The position numbers were made by a program, and so were the translations under genes. This document shows positions 1 through 7,356 of a DNA stretch of 64,000 nt, one piece after another. The notes under the pieces are model-generated. The model searched no databases and was not told the origin of the DNA. It saw only the letters and a list, made by a program, of their open reading frames with translations. The stretch comes from Stenotrophomonas sp. SAU14A_NAIMI4_5 (GTDB lineage: Bacteria; Pseudomonadota; Gammaproteobacteria; Xanthomonadales; Xanthomonadaceae): the NCBI RefSeq assembly GCF_003086795.1, contig NZ_CP026003.1:3498770-3562769 (forward strand), given 5' to 3'. The number at the start of each line of letters is the position of its first letter. Positions within the stretch are counted from its first letter, which is position 1.

Positions 1-81
1 GCAGCTCGCCTCGACCTAAGGCGCTGGCAACCGCCTAGCTGTAACCCCGCAGACACACACCGTCTTCTCACGCGCCTCGCT

Positions 82-1176
82 ATGGTCCTGCGCCTGTCAT
101 TGCGCCTGCCTGTGAGATCGACCGTGCCGACCGCCTCTCTTCGTTCCTACACCGCCCGAGTGGCAGTGACCCTGGCGCTGGTCGCCCTCGGCCTGCTGCT
201 GTGGCAGCTGTCGCAACTGGTCCTGCTGATCTTCGGGGCGGTGGTGGTGGCGGCACTGCTGCGGACGATCGTCGGCGCGGTGCTGCGCTACACGCCGCTC
301 CCGGAGGGTTGGGCACTGGGCCTGACCGTGCTGCTGCTGGTGGTGCTGTTCACGGGGGCCATGTGGCTGTTCGGCTCGCAGCTGGGCGACCAGATTGCGA
401 CGCTGCGGCAGACCCTGCCCGCCGCCTGGGAACACTTCCAGGCGTGGCTGTCGGACAGCCCCATCGGCCCCACCGTGCACGAGCTGACCCAGAACGCGCA
501 GTCCAGCGTCTCGACGATGGCGGCCCGGGCCGGGGCGCTGGCGATGTCGGCCACCGGTGGCGTCGCGGACCTGTTCCTGGTGCTGATCGGCGGCATCTAT
601 CTGGCAGCGCAACCGGACCTGTACCGTACGGGCCTGCTCAAGCTGCTGCCCACGCGCCAGCGCCCGGCCGTGGAGGACGCGCTTCACGCCAGCGGCAATG
701 CACTGAAGGCCTGGCTGGGCGGGCAGTTGCTGGCGATGGCGGTGGTCGGGCTGCTCACCGGGCTGGGGCTGTGGGCGCTGGGTGTGCCGGTCGCGTTCGG
801 GCTGGGCATCATCACCGCGCTGCTGGACTTCGTCCCAATCGTCGGCCCGATCCTGGCAGCGGCACCGGCCATCCTGCTGGCGTTTACGGTCAGCCCGGAA
901 ATCGCCTTGGCCACGGTGGCGCTGTTCGTGGTCGTGCAGCAGGTGGAGGGGCATCTGCTGCAGCCGCTCATCCAGCAGCGTGCCGTCGACCTGCCCCCTG
1001 CCCTGCTGCTGTTCTCGCTGTTCGGCATCGGTGCACTGCTGGGGCCGGCAGGGATACTGCTGGCCGCACCGTTGACCGTGGTGTTGTTCGTGCTGGTCAA
1101 GCGCCTGTATGTGGTTGAGACGCTGGGCACGCCAACACCCATTCCCGGCGACACCGCAGCCACGAAGGCCCAGTAG
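82..1176 (+). CDS. AI-2E family transporter (PerM/YdiK-like)
   Basis: This 364-aa integral membrane protein has the composition of the AI-2E/PerM exporter family: a hydrophobic pair near residues 25-60, another hydrophobic segment near 75-95, a soluble middle domain (about 95-150), and a C-terminal block of hydrophobic segments (about 210-340) that includes the family-typical stretch LDFVPIVGPILAAAPA. Family members are inner-membrane transporters proposed to export signals or small solutes, or to act in Na+/H+ exchange; the substrate cannot be told from the sequence. The ATG at 82 is the first start in frame. The stop codon TAG at 1174-1176 is itself the TAG of a GTAG-headed SMAG hairpin, so the repeat abuts or has trimmed the C terminus. 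Confidence 0.85.
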   Translation: MVLRLSLRLPVRSTVPTASLRSYTARVAVTLALVALGLLLWQLSQLVLLIFGAVVVAALLRTIVGAVLRYTPLPEGWALGLTVLLLVVLFTGAMWLFGSQLGDQIATLRQTLPAAWEHFQAWLSDSPIGPTVHELTQNAQSSVSTMAARAGALAMSATGGVADLFLVLIGGIYLAAQPDLYRTGLLKLLPTRQRPAVEDALHASGNALKAWLGGQLLAMAVVGLLTGLGLWALGVPVAFGLGIITALLDFVPIVGPILAAAPAILLAFTVSPEIALATVALFVVVQQVEGHLLQPLIQQRAVDLPPALLLFSLFGIGALLGPAGILLAAPLTVVLFVLVKRLYVVETLGTPTPIPGDTAATKAQ

Positions 1177-1298
1177 ATCCACGCCATGCGTGGATGGCGC
1201 TGTCCCCAAACCCAGTAGATCCACGCCATGCGTGGATAGCGCTGTCCCCAAACCCAGTAGATCCACGCCATGCGTGGATAGCGCTGTCCCCGCATGGG
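1173..1298. repeat. three tandem SMAG hairpins, 42-bp period
   Basis: Three copies begin at 1173, 1215 and 1257, exactly 42 bp apart. Each starts GTAG and continues as an ATCCACG-CCATG-CGTGGAT hairpin. GTAG-headed hairpins of this kind are the SMAG elements of S. maltophilia. The spacer (about GCGCTGTCCCCAAACCCA) is also repeated, so the array grew by unit duplication. Confidence 0.9.
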
Positions 1299-1334
1299 GT
1301 CAGAGCCCTTTCCTGCGGAAAGGGATCCGGCCCC
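1296..1334. repeat. GGGGTC...GGCCCC palindromic repeat
   Basis: This 39-bp imperfect palindrome reads GGGGTCAGAGCCCTTTCC, a short loop, then GGAAAGGGATCCGGCCCC. It is the first of about ten dispersed members of one family in the window, almost all in gaps between genes. Confidence 0.8.
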
Positions 1335-1364
1335 GGAAGTGCGTGACGCGGGCTCGGCTCTACA

Positions 1365-1781
1365 TTACTGCAGCGTCGCTGCACCCCGCATGCGCTCGGC
1401 CTGCAGTTGCTGCTGCACATGACGGGCCAGCTCGCGTGCGGCCACCATCAGGCCCTCCATCGTCTCCGGCGGCACGGCCTGCAGCGGACCACCATGCGTG
1501 CGCGCGATGTGCGCGGCATGCATCAGCCTGGTCAGCGTGCTGATGCCGGACACGGTGCGCCTGAGACCGGCCACCGTACCGCTCTGCTGGTCGGTCAGCC
1601 CGGCACGCGTCGCCGCGTGGTCGGTGGCATCGTCGGCCTCCACCCTCTCCTGCAGGATGGACATCAGGTCACCGGGATCCTTCAGCACGGCCTCGATGCG
1701 TGTGGCGACATCGGCGGAGAGCACGTCGATGGAATCGCCGACCAGCTGGTGCAGGTTGGGGTAACGGGTACGGTGTGACAT
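1365..1781 (-). CDS. hypothetical helical protein
   Basis: This 138-aa protein is predicted mostly alpha-helical and has no recognised motif. It is read from the ATG at 1781 (MSHRTRYPNLHQL) because a GAGGAG ribosome site lies 7-8 bases upstream; longer frames starting near 1907 have no such site and are Pro/Arg-rich. No membrane segment or signal peptide is visible. It lies alone between repeat clusters and its function is unknown. Confidence 0.55.
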   Translation of the reverse strand: MSHRTRYPNLHQLVGDSIDVLSADVATRIEAVLKDPGDLMSILQERVEADDATDHAATRAGLTDQQSGTVAGLRRTVSGISTLTRLMHAAHIARTHGGPLQAVPPETMEGLMVAARELARHVQQQLQAERMRGAATLQ

Positions 1782-1937
1782 GGCCGGGCTCCTCGCAGGT
1801 GACGGGGCATCTGGCCATCCGCGCGGGCGAATGTCAGGAGGCAAATGCGTCACAGCGGTCCGTGGCACGGGAAAGCACGCTGGTCCGTCGACAGAAGCCG
1901 AGGCCATGAATGCCAGTTACGACAATGGAGCAACTCA

Positions 1938-2320
1938 GTAGATCCACGCCATGCGTGGATGAGGACATCCGCAGTGCGGACCAACGGTCCGCACCCACCA
2001 TTCAACCGGCGCGGTCATCCGCAGTGCGGACCAACGGTCCGCACCCACCATTCACCCGGCGCGGTCATCCGCAGTGCGGACCAACGGTCCGCACCCACCA
2101 TTCACCCGGCGCGGTCATCCACAGTGCGGACCAACGGTCCGCACCCACCATTCACCCGGCGCGGTCATCCACAGTGCGGACCAACGGTCCGCACCCACCA
2201 CATATCGGGCGTCCGCACCCACCATTCACCCGGCGCGGTCATCCATAGTGCGGGCCAACGGTCCGCACCCACCACATATCGGGCGTCCGCACCCACCATT
2301 CACCCCGCGCCGCACCCACC
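1938..2320. repeat. SMAG hairpin followed by a 50-bp tandem array
   Basis: A GTAG-headed hairpin (1938-1960) is followed by a head-to-tail array with 50-bp period. The 10-mer GCGGTCATCC recurs at 2011, 2061, 2111 and 2161, and again at 2235 after a rearranged unit. Each unit carries one palindrome, GTGCGGACC-AAC-GGTCCGCAC, at 1974, 2024, 2074, 2124 and 2174, with a one-base variant near 2248. Half-units (GTCCGCACCCACC) follow at about 2210 and 2286. No convincing gene is present. Confidence 0.85.
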
Positions 2321-2334
2321 GCAGCAAGCTGGCG

Positions 2335-3702
2335 TCAGAGCGGCTTCGGCGAGAACGTCAGCGTGGCGATCACACCGCGATCGCCACCGGGGCGCACGCT
2401 CACCTGCCACCCGTACAGATCGCACAGGCGGCTGACGATCGACAGGCCGATGCCGCCGCCCTGCGAGTGGCCGGCATGGGTGCCGCGATAACCGCGCTGG
2501 AACAGCTTGGCGGCATCTTCTTCGCTCAGGCCAGGACCACTGTCGGTCACCGACACCGCATTGCTGCTGACGTGCACGCGCACGCTGCCATCCTGCGAAT
2601 ACTTCACGGCATTGCCGATGAGGTTGCCCAGCGCCACCGACAGGGCGGCGTCGGGGGAATCGATCACCAGGTCGCGCTCGCCTTCCAGCACCAGCTCCAG
2701 CGGCTTGCCGCCGAGCTGTGCGCGATGTGCATCCAGCAGCTGCTCGGCCACCCGCGCCACGTTGCTGGTGCCCTGCCCGCGCTCGTTGCGCGACAGCAGC
2801 AGCAAGGCGCCGATCAGATCGCTGCACTGCTGTTCGGCACGCTGGATGCGCTGCAGGCGTTGCAGCACCTTCTCGTCCAGGCCGGGGCGGGTCAGCAGCA
2901 GCTCGGTCGCGCCGCGGATCACCGCCAGTGGCGTGCGCAGTTCGTGGCTGACGTCGGCATTGAACTCACGGTCGCGCTGCACGACCTCGGTCAGGCGTGA
3001 GGAATAGTCATCCAGCGCCTGCGCCAGTTGGCCCACTTCGTCGTCGGGGAAACGCGGCGCCAGCGGCTCGGGATCGCTGGTGCCGCCGCGATAGGCACGC
3101 AGCCGCGCGGCCAGGTCGGACACCGGCTTCATCACCTTCGACGCCGACCACCAGCCCAGCACCAGCGACAGCAGGCTGAAGACCAGCACCGACAGCACCA
3201 GCGCGCGGTTGAGCTGCTGCCCGCCGCGCACGCTGTCGGTCATGTCATAGGCGAGGAAGAACCAGGCGTCAGGCGTCTTGCGCACGGCCAGTTTGTAAGA
3301 ATACTGCTCACCGTGCTCGTCACCGGTGACGGTATGGATGCCATCGGGGAAGGCCGCCCACTGCGCACGCTCCTCCCTCACCCGCTCGAACTTGTCCTTT
3401 GGATAGGCAAATGCGCGGATCTGCTGCACCGGGAGGTCGGGGCTGCGCAGGGGATCTTCGTAATAACGCCGAGCGTATTCGTCGATGTTGCGGTTCATCA
3501 CATCCTCTACCAGCTGGGTTTCCACACGCATGCGGGCCCAGTTGGTGGCGAATGCGAACAGTGTCGTCAGGCAGAAGCCCAACAACACGAACGAGACGAT
3601 GATGCGACTGCGCAGGCGCCGCCGATAGGGCGTGCGCCGACGCTCCCCCTTGGTTGCCACCGAATCAGGCTTCCGGGAGGGCGATGCGGTATCCGATGCC
3701 AT
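2335..3702 (-). CDS. sensor histidine kinase (ColS/VgrS-like)
   Basis: This is a 455-aa inner-membrane kinase. It has a TM segment near residues 32-52, a short periplasmic sensor (about 55-150), a second TM near 165-185, HAMP, the H-box FNADVSHELRTPL, the N-box GNLIGNAVKYS, G1 VTDSGPGLS and G2 GGGIGLSIV. The periplasmic part holds an ExxE (E-H-G-E); in Xanthomonas VgrS an ExxE motif binds ferric iron, so an iron-sensing role is a reasonable inference. The frame overlaps the upstream regulator gene by 38 bases. A GTG at 3660, just past the regulator's stop and preceded by GGAAG, is an alternative start. Confidence 0.85.
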   Translation of the reverse strand: MASDTASPSRKPDSVATKGERRRTPYRRRLRSRIIVSFVLLGFCLTTLFAFATNWARMRVETQLVEDVMNRNIDEYARRYYEDPLRSPDLPVQQIRAFAYPKDKFERVREERAQWAAFPDGIHTVTGDEHGEQYSYKLAVRKTPDAWFFLAYDMTDSVRGGQQLNRALVLSVLVFSLLSLVLGWWSASKVMKPVSDLAARLRAYRGGTSDPEPLAPRFPDDEVGQLAQALDDYSSRLTEVVQRDREFNADVSHELRTPLAVIRGATELLLTRPGLDEKVLQRLQRIQRAEQQCSDLIGALLLLSRNERGQGTSNVARVAEQLLDAHRAQLGGKPLELVLEGERDLVIDSPDAALSVALGNLIGNAVKYSQDGSVRVHVSSNAVSVTDSGPGLSEEDAAKLFQRGYRGTHAGHSQGGGIGLSIVSRLCDLYGWQVSVRPGGDRGVIATLTFSPKPL

Positions 3703-4342
3703 GGCGGGTCTGGATCAGCGGCACTTCAAACGGCTTGTCGACCACGGCGCGTAGGCCGTGGATGTGTACGCGCAGGGAATCCGAATCCGGCAGCTCTTCG
3801 CCCCAGACGCGGGTTTCCAGTTCCTGGCGGGTGACCACGGCCGGAGCGGCCTCCATCAGCGCCTGCAGGATCTTCAACGCAGTCGGGTTGAGCTGCAGCA
3901 GCTTGCCCTGGCGGCGCACTTCCAGCGTGTCCAGGTTGTATTCCAGGTCGCCGGTTTCCAGCACCCGGGTCTGCACACCCTTGCCGCGGCGCGACAGGGC
4001 GTTGAGGCGGACTTCCACTTCCTGCAGGGCGAACGGCTTGATCAGGTAGTCATCGGCACCCGAATCGAAACCAGCCAGCTTGTTGTCCAGCGAATCGCGC
4101 GCGGTCAGCATCAGCACCGGGGTCTGCTTGCGCGCTTCGTTGCGAAGCTTGCGGCAGACTTCGATGCCGTCCATGCCCGGCAGGTTGAGGTCCAGCACGA
4201 TCGCGTCGAACTCGTGCACCACGGCCAGGTGCAACCCGGTCACACCGTCGGCAGCGAAGTCCACCGTGTGGCCCCGGTCCTCGAGGTAATCGCCAAGGTT
4301 GGCTGCGATGTCGCTGTTGTCTTCGATTACGAGAATACGCAC
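3665..4342 (-). CDS. OmpR-family response regulator (ColR/VgrR-like)
   Basis: This 225-aa protein has an N-terminal receiver domain (about 1-115; acidic pair E7/D8, phospho-acceptor Asp in IVLDLNLPG, conserved Thr in LTARD, Lys in LIKPFA) and a C-terminal OmpR-type winged helix ending RHGIGYRIALPEA. It is the first gene of a two-gene operon with the kinase. The sequence strongly resembles the ColR/VgrR regulator of Xanthomonas, which controls envelope and metal homeostasis genes; the exact orthology is my recollection of the family. Confidence 0.88.
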   Translation of the reverse strand: MRILVIEDNSDIAANLGDYLEDRGHTVDFAADGVTGLHLAVVHEFDAIVLDLNLPGMDGIEVCRKLRNEARKQTPVLMLTARDSLDNKLAGFDSGADDYLIKPFALQEVEVRLNALSRRGKGVQTRVLETGDLEYNLDTLEVRRQGKLLQLNPTALKILQALMEAAPAVVTRQELETRVWGEELPDSDSLRVHIHGLRAVVDKPFEVPLIQTRHGIGYRIALPEA

Positions 4343-4481
4343 TGGGACCTCTGATTCATTAAGGGTCGTCGGGGGATGCCAACGCGCTCAAGATGCGCCT
4401 GAGCGGGTGGACGCCACGTCTACCCGCTGAACGATACAGGTTGCAGTCTTAACATTTCGTGCGGACTGCGGGCGGCCCGGC

Positions 4482-4961
4482 TCACTTCCTGTAGTTGTAG
4501 TTGTTCTGGCGGTCCTGCAGCGTCTTGCGGCTGACCTCTTCGGCCTGGCGCCGCTGCGCCACCGTCATGCACACCCGCTGCGGCAGGTTGCTGCCGATGG
4601 TGCGTTCGCGACGGCAGACCATGCGGCTGTCGGCGTGGGCGTTGGTCAGGATCGTGTTGACCTTTTCCTGGTCGTTGAAGATCTCGACGCGAGCCTCCTG
4701 GCTCAGTTCATCCACCCGCTGATGGTCCCCCATCTTGAGGCGGATGCGCCCCAGCGCCTGTTGCACCTCGCTCTTCTGCTCCAGGCTGATCTCGCTGTAA
4801 TTGTCGGACCTCATCGCTTTTTCGATGGCGTCGATCTGCTCGGCCACCGGCGCGGTCGCGTCAAGCGCGACCCGGCCATCCTTGTCGGCACGGGCATGTG
4901 CAGTGAACGCCAAGGTGATTCCCAGGCCCAAGGCCAAGCCAAGCGTGGTCATGCGATGCAT
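4482..4961 (-). CDS. secreted hypothetical protein
   Basis: This 159-aa protein has a signal peptide (MHRMTTLGLALGLGITLAFT, probable cleavage after AHA). The mature part is charged and helical and contains a two-cysteine stretch (VCRRERTIGSNLPQRVC) that could form a disulfide in the periplasm. The start at 4961 is chosen because AGGGGA lies about 7 bases upstream. The next gene downstream (5058-5537) is a paralogue with the same layout, including NDQEKVNTIL versus NDQERINTIL and two matching cysteines. Function unknown; the pattern is common in Xanthomonadaceae. Confidence 0.7.
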   Translation of the reverse strand: MHRMTTLGLALGLGITLAFTAHARADKDGRVALDATAPVAEQIDAIEKAMRSDNYSEISLEQKSEVQQALGRIRLKMGDHQRVDELSQEARVEIFNDQEKVNTILTNAHADSRMVCRRERTIGSNLPQRVCMTVAQRRQAEEVSRKTLQDRQNNYNYRK

Positions 4962-5057
4962 AGTTTCCCCTGTTATCGTCCGTGAAGAATGGCCCACTCT
5001 ACGAGCGTGCAGATGCGCCTACAAGTGACTGCCGGCAGGGTGTGCGATTGCCATCCG

Positions 5058-5537
5058 TCAGCGCCCGGCAGGCGGCGGCGAGAGCGTCCTGTAGCTGCGC
5101 TGGTCGTTGAGCAGCGCCTTGCCCCTTTCCTCGATCCGGCGGCGTTCGGCCACGGTCAGGCAGCGGCTCTTGGGCATGTTGCTGCCCGTGGAGCGGGTGT
5201 GCTGGCAGACCAGGCGGCTGTCCGCATGGGCGCGGCTAAGGATGGTGTTGATCCGCTCCTGGTCGTTGAAGACCTCGTTCTGCACTGCTGGCGGCAGTTC
5301 CTGCGCCGTCTGCCGGTCGCCCACGCGCAGGGTGATGCGCTCCAGCGACTGCCGGACCTGGGCACGGTCATCGGCTGAAATCTCGGCGTACTCGCCGTTG
5401 TCCAGCGCCTTTTCGACCTTGCGCACCTACTCGGCCACCGGGGCCTGCCGATCCATCTGGACCACGGGCTTTTCCGATGCGGCCTGGGCCGCCGCGGACA
5501 GGCCCAGCAACATCGCAACCACGGTAATGCGGTACAT
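5058..5537 (-). pseudogene. paralogue of the 4482-4961 gene, with an in-frame amber stop
   Basis: Read from the ATG at 5537 (ribosome site GGGAGG), the frame encodes a signal peptide (MYRITVVAMLLGLSAAAQA) and the start of the mature protein, then hits TAG at 5427-5429 (codon 37). It continues without further stops as VRKVEKALDNGEYAEIS to 5058. The intact paralogue has Gln at the matching point (APVAEQIDAIEKAM), so a single CAG-to-TAG change explains the break. The rest of the frame, including two cysteines, is well preserved, so the lesion is recent, a strain-specific null, a sequencing error, or suppressed. Confidence 0.75.
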
Positions 5538-5642
5538 CGCCAACCTCCCGATCCATCCCGGAACGAAGGCCCAACTCTACGAGCCGCCCCGCCCCGCCAC
5601 AAGGGACCTTTGACCGGGGTCCGCCGGGGCTGGGCCGGGCAT

Positions 5643-5674
5643 AAAAAAGACCCAGGCGGTCTACCCGCCTGGGC
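5643..5674 (-). terminator. rho-independent terminator
   Basis: On the minus strand a GGCCCAGGCGG stem, a short loop and the complementary arm are followed by a run of six T. It lies about 130 bases after the RimK-type gene and would end its transcript, or a small RNA encoded in that gap. Confidence 0.75.
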
Positions 5675-5805
5675 CTGAAGTCGTATCCCGATTACCGATC
5701 CTGCTGAGAGGCAGAGCTGCGGTTCGCTGAAGCCTACGCCGGGCCCGATTAAAGGCGTGTTAAACCTGGCGGCGATCCTTCAGGAAAATTTCAAGGCATT
5801 GATAA

Positions 5806-6684
5806 TCAAGGCTTTTTAATCTTCTCGACGTGGGCAATGATGCGCGATGCCACGTCCACCTGGCAGGCCGCTTCGATGCCTTCCAGGCCCGGCGTGGAGT
5901 TGACCTCCAGCACCAGCGGGCCGCGCTCGGAGCGGATCAGGTCGACCCCGCATACCGACAGGCCCAGCGCCTTGGCCGAGCGCACCGCCACCTGCTGTTC
6001 AGCCCGGCTGGCCTTGGCCGGCACTGCCGTGCCACCGGCATGCAGGTTGGAGCGGAAGTCGCCTTCCGGCGCCTGCCGCTGCATGGAGGCCACCACCTGG
6101 TCGCCCACCACGAAGCAGCGCAGGTCAGCGCCCTTGGCCTCGCCGATGAACTCCTGCATGAGGAAGTTGGCGTACAGGCCGCGCAGGGCTTCGACAATGC
6201 CGCGCGAGGCGCTGGCCTTCTCGGTGAGGATGACGCCGCGACCCTGGGTGCCCTCGTTGAGTTTCACCACGTGCGGCGGCGGGCCGAGCATCGACAGCAG
6301 GTCGACCGTATCGTCCGGGTTGTCGCCGAATACCGTCACCGGCATGTCGATGCCCTTGGCCGCCAGCAGCTGGTGCGCGCGCAGCTTGTCGCGCGAACGC
6401 AGGATCGCGTCGGACGGATTGGGGGTGCGCGCGCCCATCAGTTCGAACTGGCGCAGCACGGCGGTGCCGTAGCGGGTGATGGAGGCACCGATGCGCGGAA
6501 TGACCACGTCCACGCCGGTCATCGGCCGACCCTTGTAGTGCATGGAAAAGCCATCGGCGGCGATGCGCATGTAGCAGCGCAGCGGGTCGAGGATACGGAC
6601 GGTGTGGCCACGTGCACGGGCCGCCTCGACCAGCCGGCGGGTGGAGTACAGCGAGCTGTTGCGGGACAGGATGGCGAGCTTCAT
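5806..6684 (-). CDS. rimK: RimK-family alpha-L-glutamate ligase
   Basis: This 292-aa protein matches the length of E. coli RimK (300 aa). It begins [18 protein letters not shown] and has the ATP-grasp elements [14 protein letters not shown], the metal-binding end [13 protein letters not shown] and the middle block [14 protein letters not shown]. RimK adds glutamates to the C terminus of ribosomal protein S6; related enzymes modify other substrates. The start at 6684 is chosen because homology begins there; the upstream extension is Arg/Pro-rich and unlike the family. It appears to be monocistronic, ending before the terminator at 5643. Confidence 0.88.
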   Translation of the reverse strand: MKLAILSRNSSLYSTRRLVEAARARGHTVRILDPLRCYMRIAADGFSMHYKGRPMTGVDVVIPRIGASITRYGTAVLRQFELMGARTPNPSDAILRSRDKLRAHQLLAAKGIDMPVTVFGDNPDDTVDLLSMLGPPPHVVKLNEGTQGRGVILTEKASASRGIVEALRGLYANFLMQEFIGEAKGADLRCFVVGDQVVASMQRQAPEGDFRSNLHAGGTAVPAKASRAEQQVAVRSAKALGLSVCGVDLIRSERGPLVLEVNSTPGLEGIEAACQVDVASRIIAHVEKIKKP

Positions 6685-6772
6685 CGCGGTGGCAGTGGAC
6701 GGCAGGCGCGCAGCATAGCGCGGCGGCGTTGCGGCGGGATGATGCTGCCGACACAGGCCTGTCGACGTGCCT

Positions 6773-7015
6773 TCAGTCGCTGTCCGCCGCGTCTGCGGCG
6801 CAGCCCCGCGCGGCTTCACCCAGGGCCGCCACGCAGGTCATCTGCAGGGTCGAACCACTGAAGGCTTCACGGTAGATCTGTTCGATGACCTCTGCAGCCT
6901 GCGGCCCCCCGGCCCGACCCAGCGCGCGCACCGCTTCGAGCTGCTTGTTTGAGCCGGTGCCAGCAGACAGGAAGATCTGGTGCAGCAGGGCGACGATGTC
7001 CTTGTGGTTCTTCAT
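6773..7015 (-). CDS. small HEAT-repeat-like protein
   Basis: This 80-aa protein is predicted to form two to three helices with the spacing of a short HEAT/armadillo-like unit ([27 protein letters not shown]). No signal peptide or catalytic motif is visible. It lies just upstream of rimK on the same strand (gap 88 bp) and just inside the core side of the island boundary. Function unknown. Confidence 0.5.
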   Translation of the reverse strand: MKNHKDIVALLHQIFLSAGTGSNKQLEAVRALGRAGGPQAAEVIEQIYREAFSGSTLQMTCVAALGEAARGCAADAADSD

Positions 7016-7103
7016 GCTTCGGGTTTCCCTTGGCGTTGAAGAACGCTAGCGGGCCGCTGGCCCTGCCCGCCATGAGGATTGTTGAAACCCTCGCTCACGG
7101 CCG

Positions 7104-7142
7104 AAAAAAAAACCCGGCAACGGCGCGGCCGTTACCGGGGTT
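7104..7142 (-). terminator. strong terminator, probably the original tRNA-Gly terminator
   Basis: On the minus strand AACCCCGGTAACGGCC is followed by its complement GGCGCCGTTGCCGGG-like arm and a run of nine T. No minus-strand gene now precedes it: upstream on that strand is the island end at 7151. In the uninterrupted chromosome tRNA-Gly (minus strand, now at 33408) would sit directly before it. Confidence 0.75.
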
Positions 7143-7150
7143 CTGGAAGC

Positions 7151-7178
7151 TGGAGCGGGCGAAGGGAACAGAATCCTC
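7151..7178. other. distal attachment site of the island (tRNA-Gly 3'-end copy)
   Basis: The 18 bases TGGAGCGGGCGAAGGGAA are identical to 33408-33425, the 3' end including the CCA complement of tRNA-Gly on the minus strand. Similarity continues imperfectly (CAGAATCCTCC versus TCGAACCCTCG). This is the expected partial tRNA copy left at the far end of a tRNA-integrated element. Confidence 0.85.
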
Positions 7179-7356
7179 CCACGCCAACCGATTGATTTCC
7201 CTAGCTTATCCCAGCAGGAGGGTGATCCAAAATGATGCCTCGGATGATACCCCACGGCCTTCCTGATGTCTTCAGCCCATCGTCTAGCCCCCTCGGTGTT
7301 CTTGGGCAGATGGGAACGCGCTACTCTCTGGGCACTCATCAGGGGGATGCAACACC

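Noticed and set aside
1971..2320. Possible CRISPR array
   Set aside because: The 50-bp units are almost wholly identical head to tail; there are no unique spacers and no cas genes.
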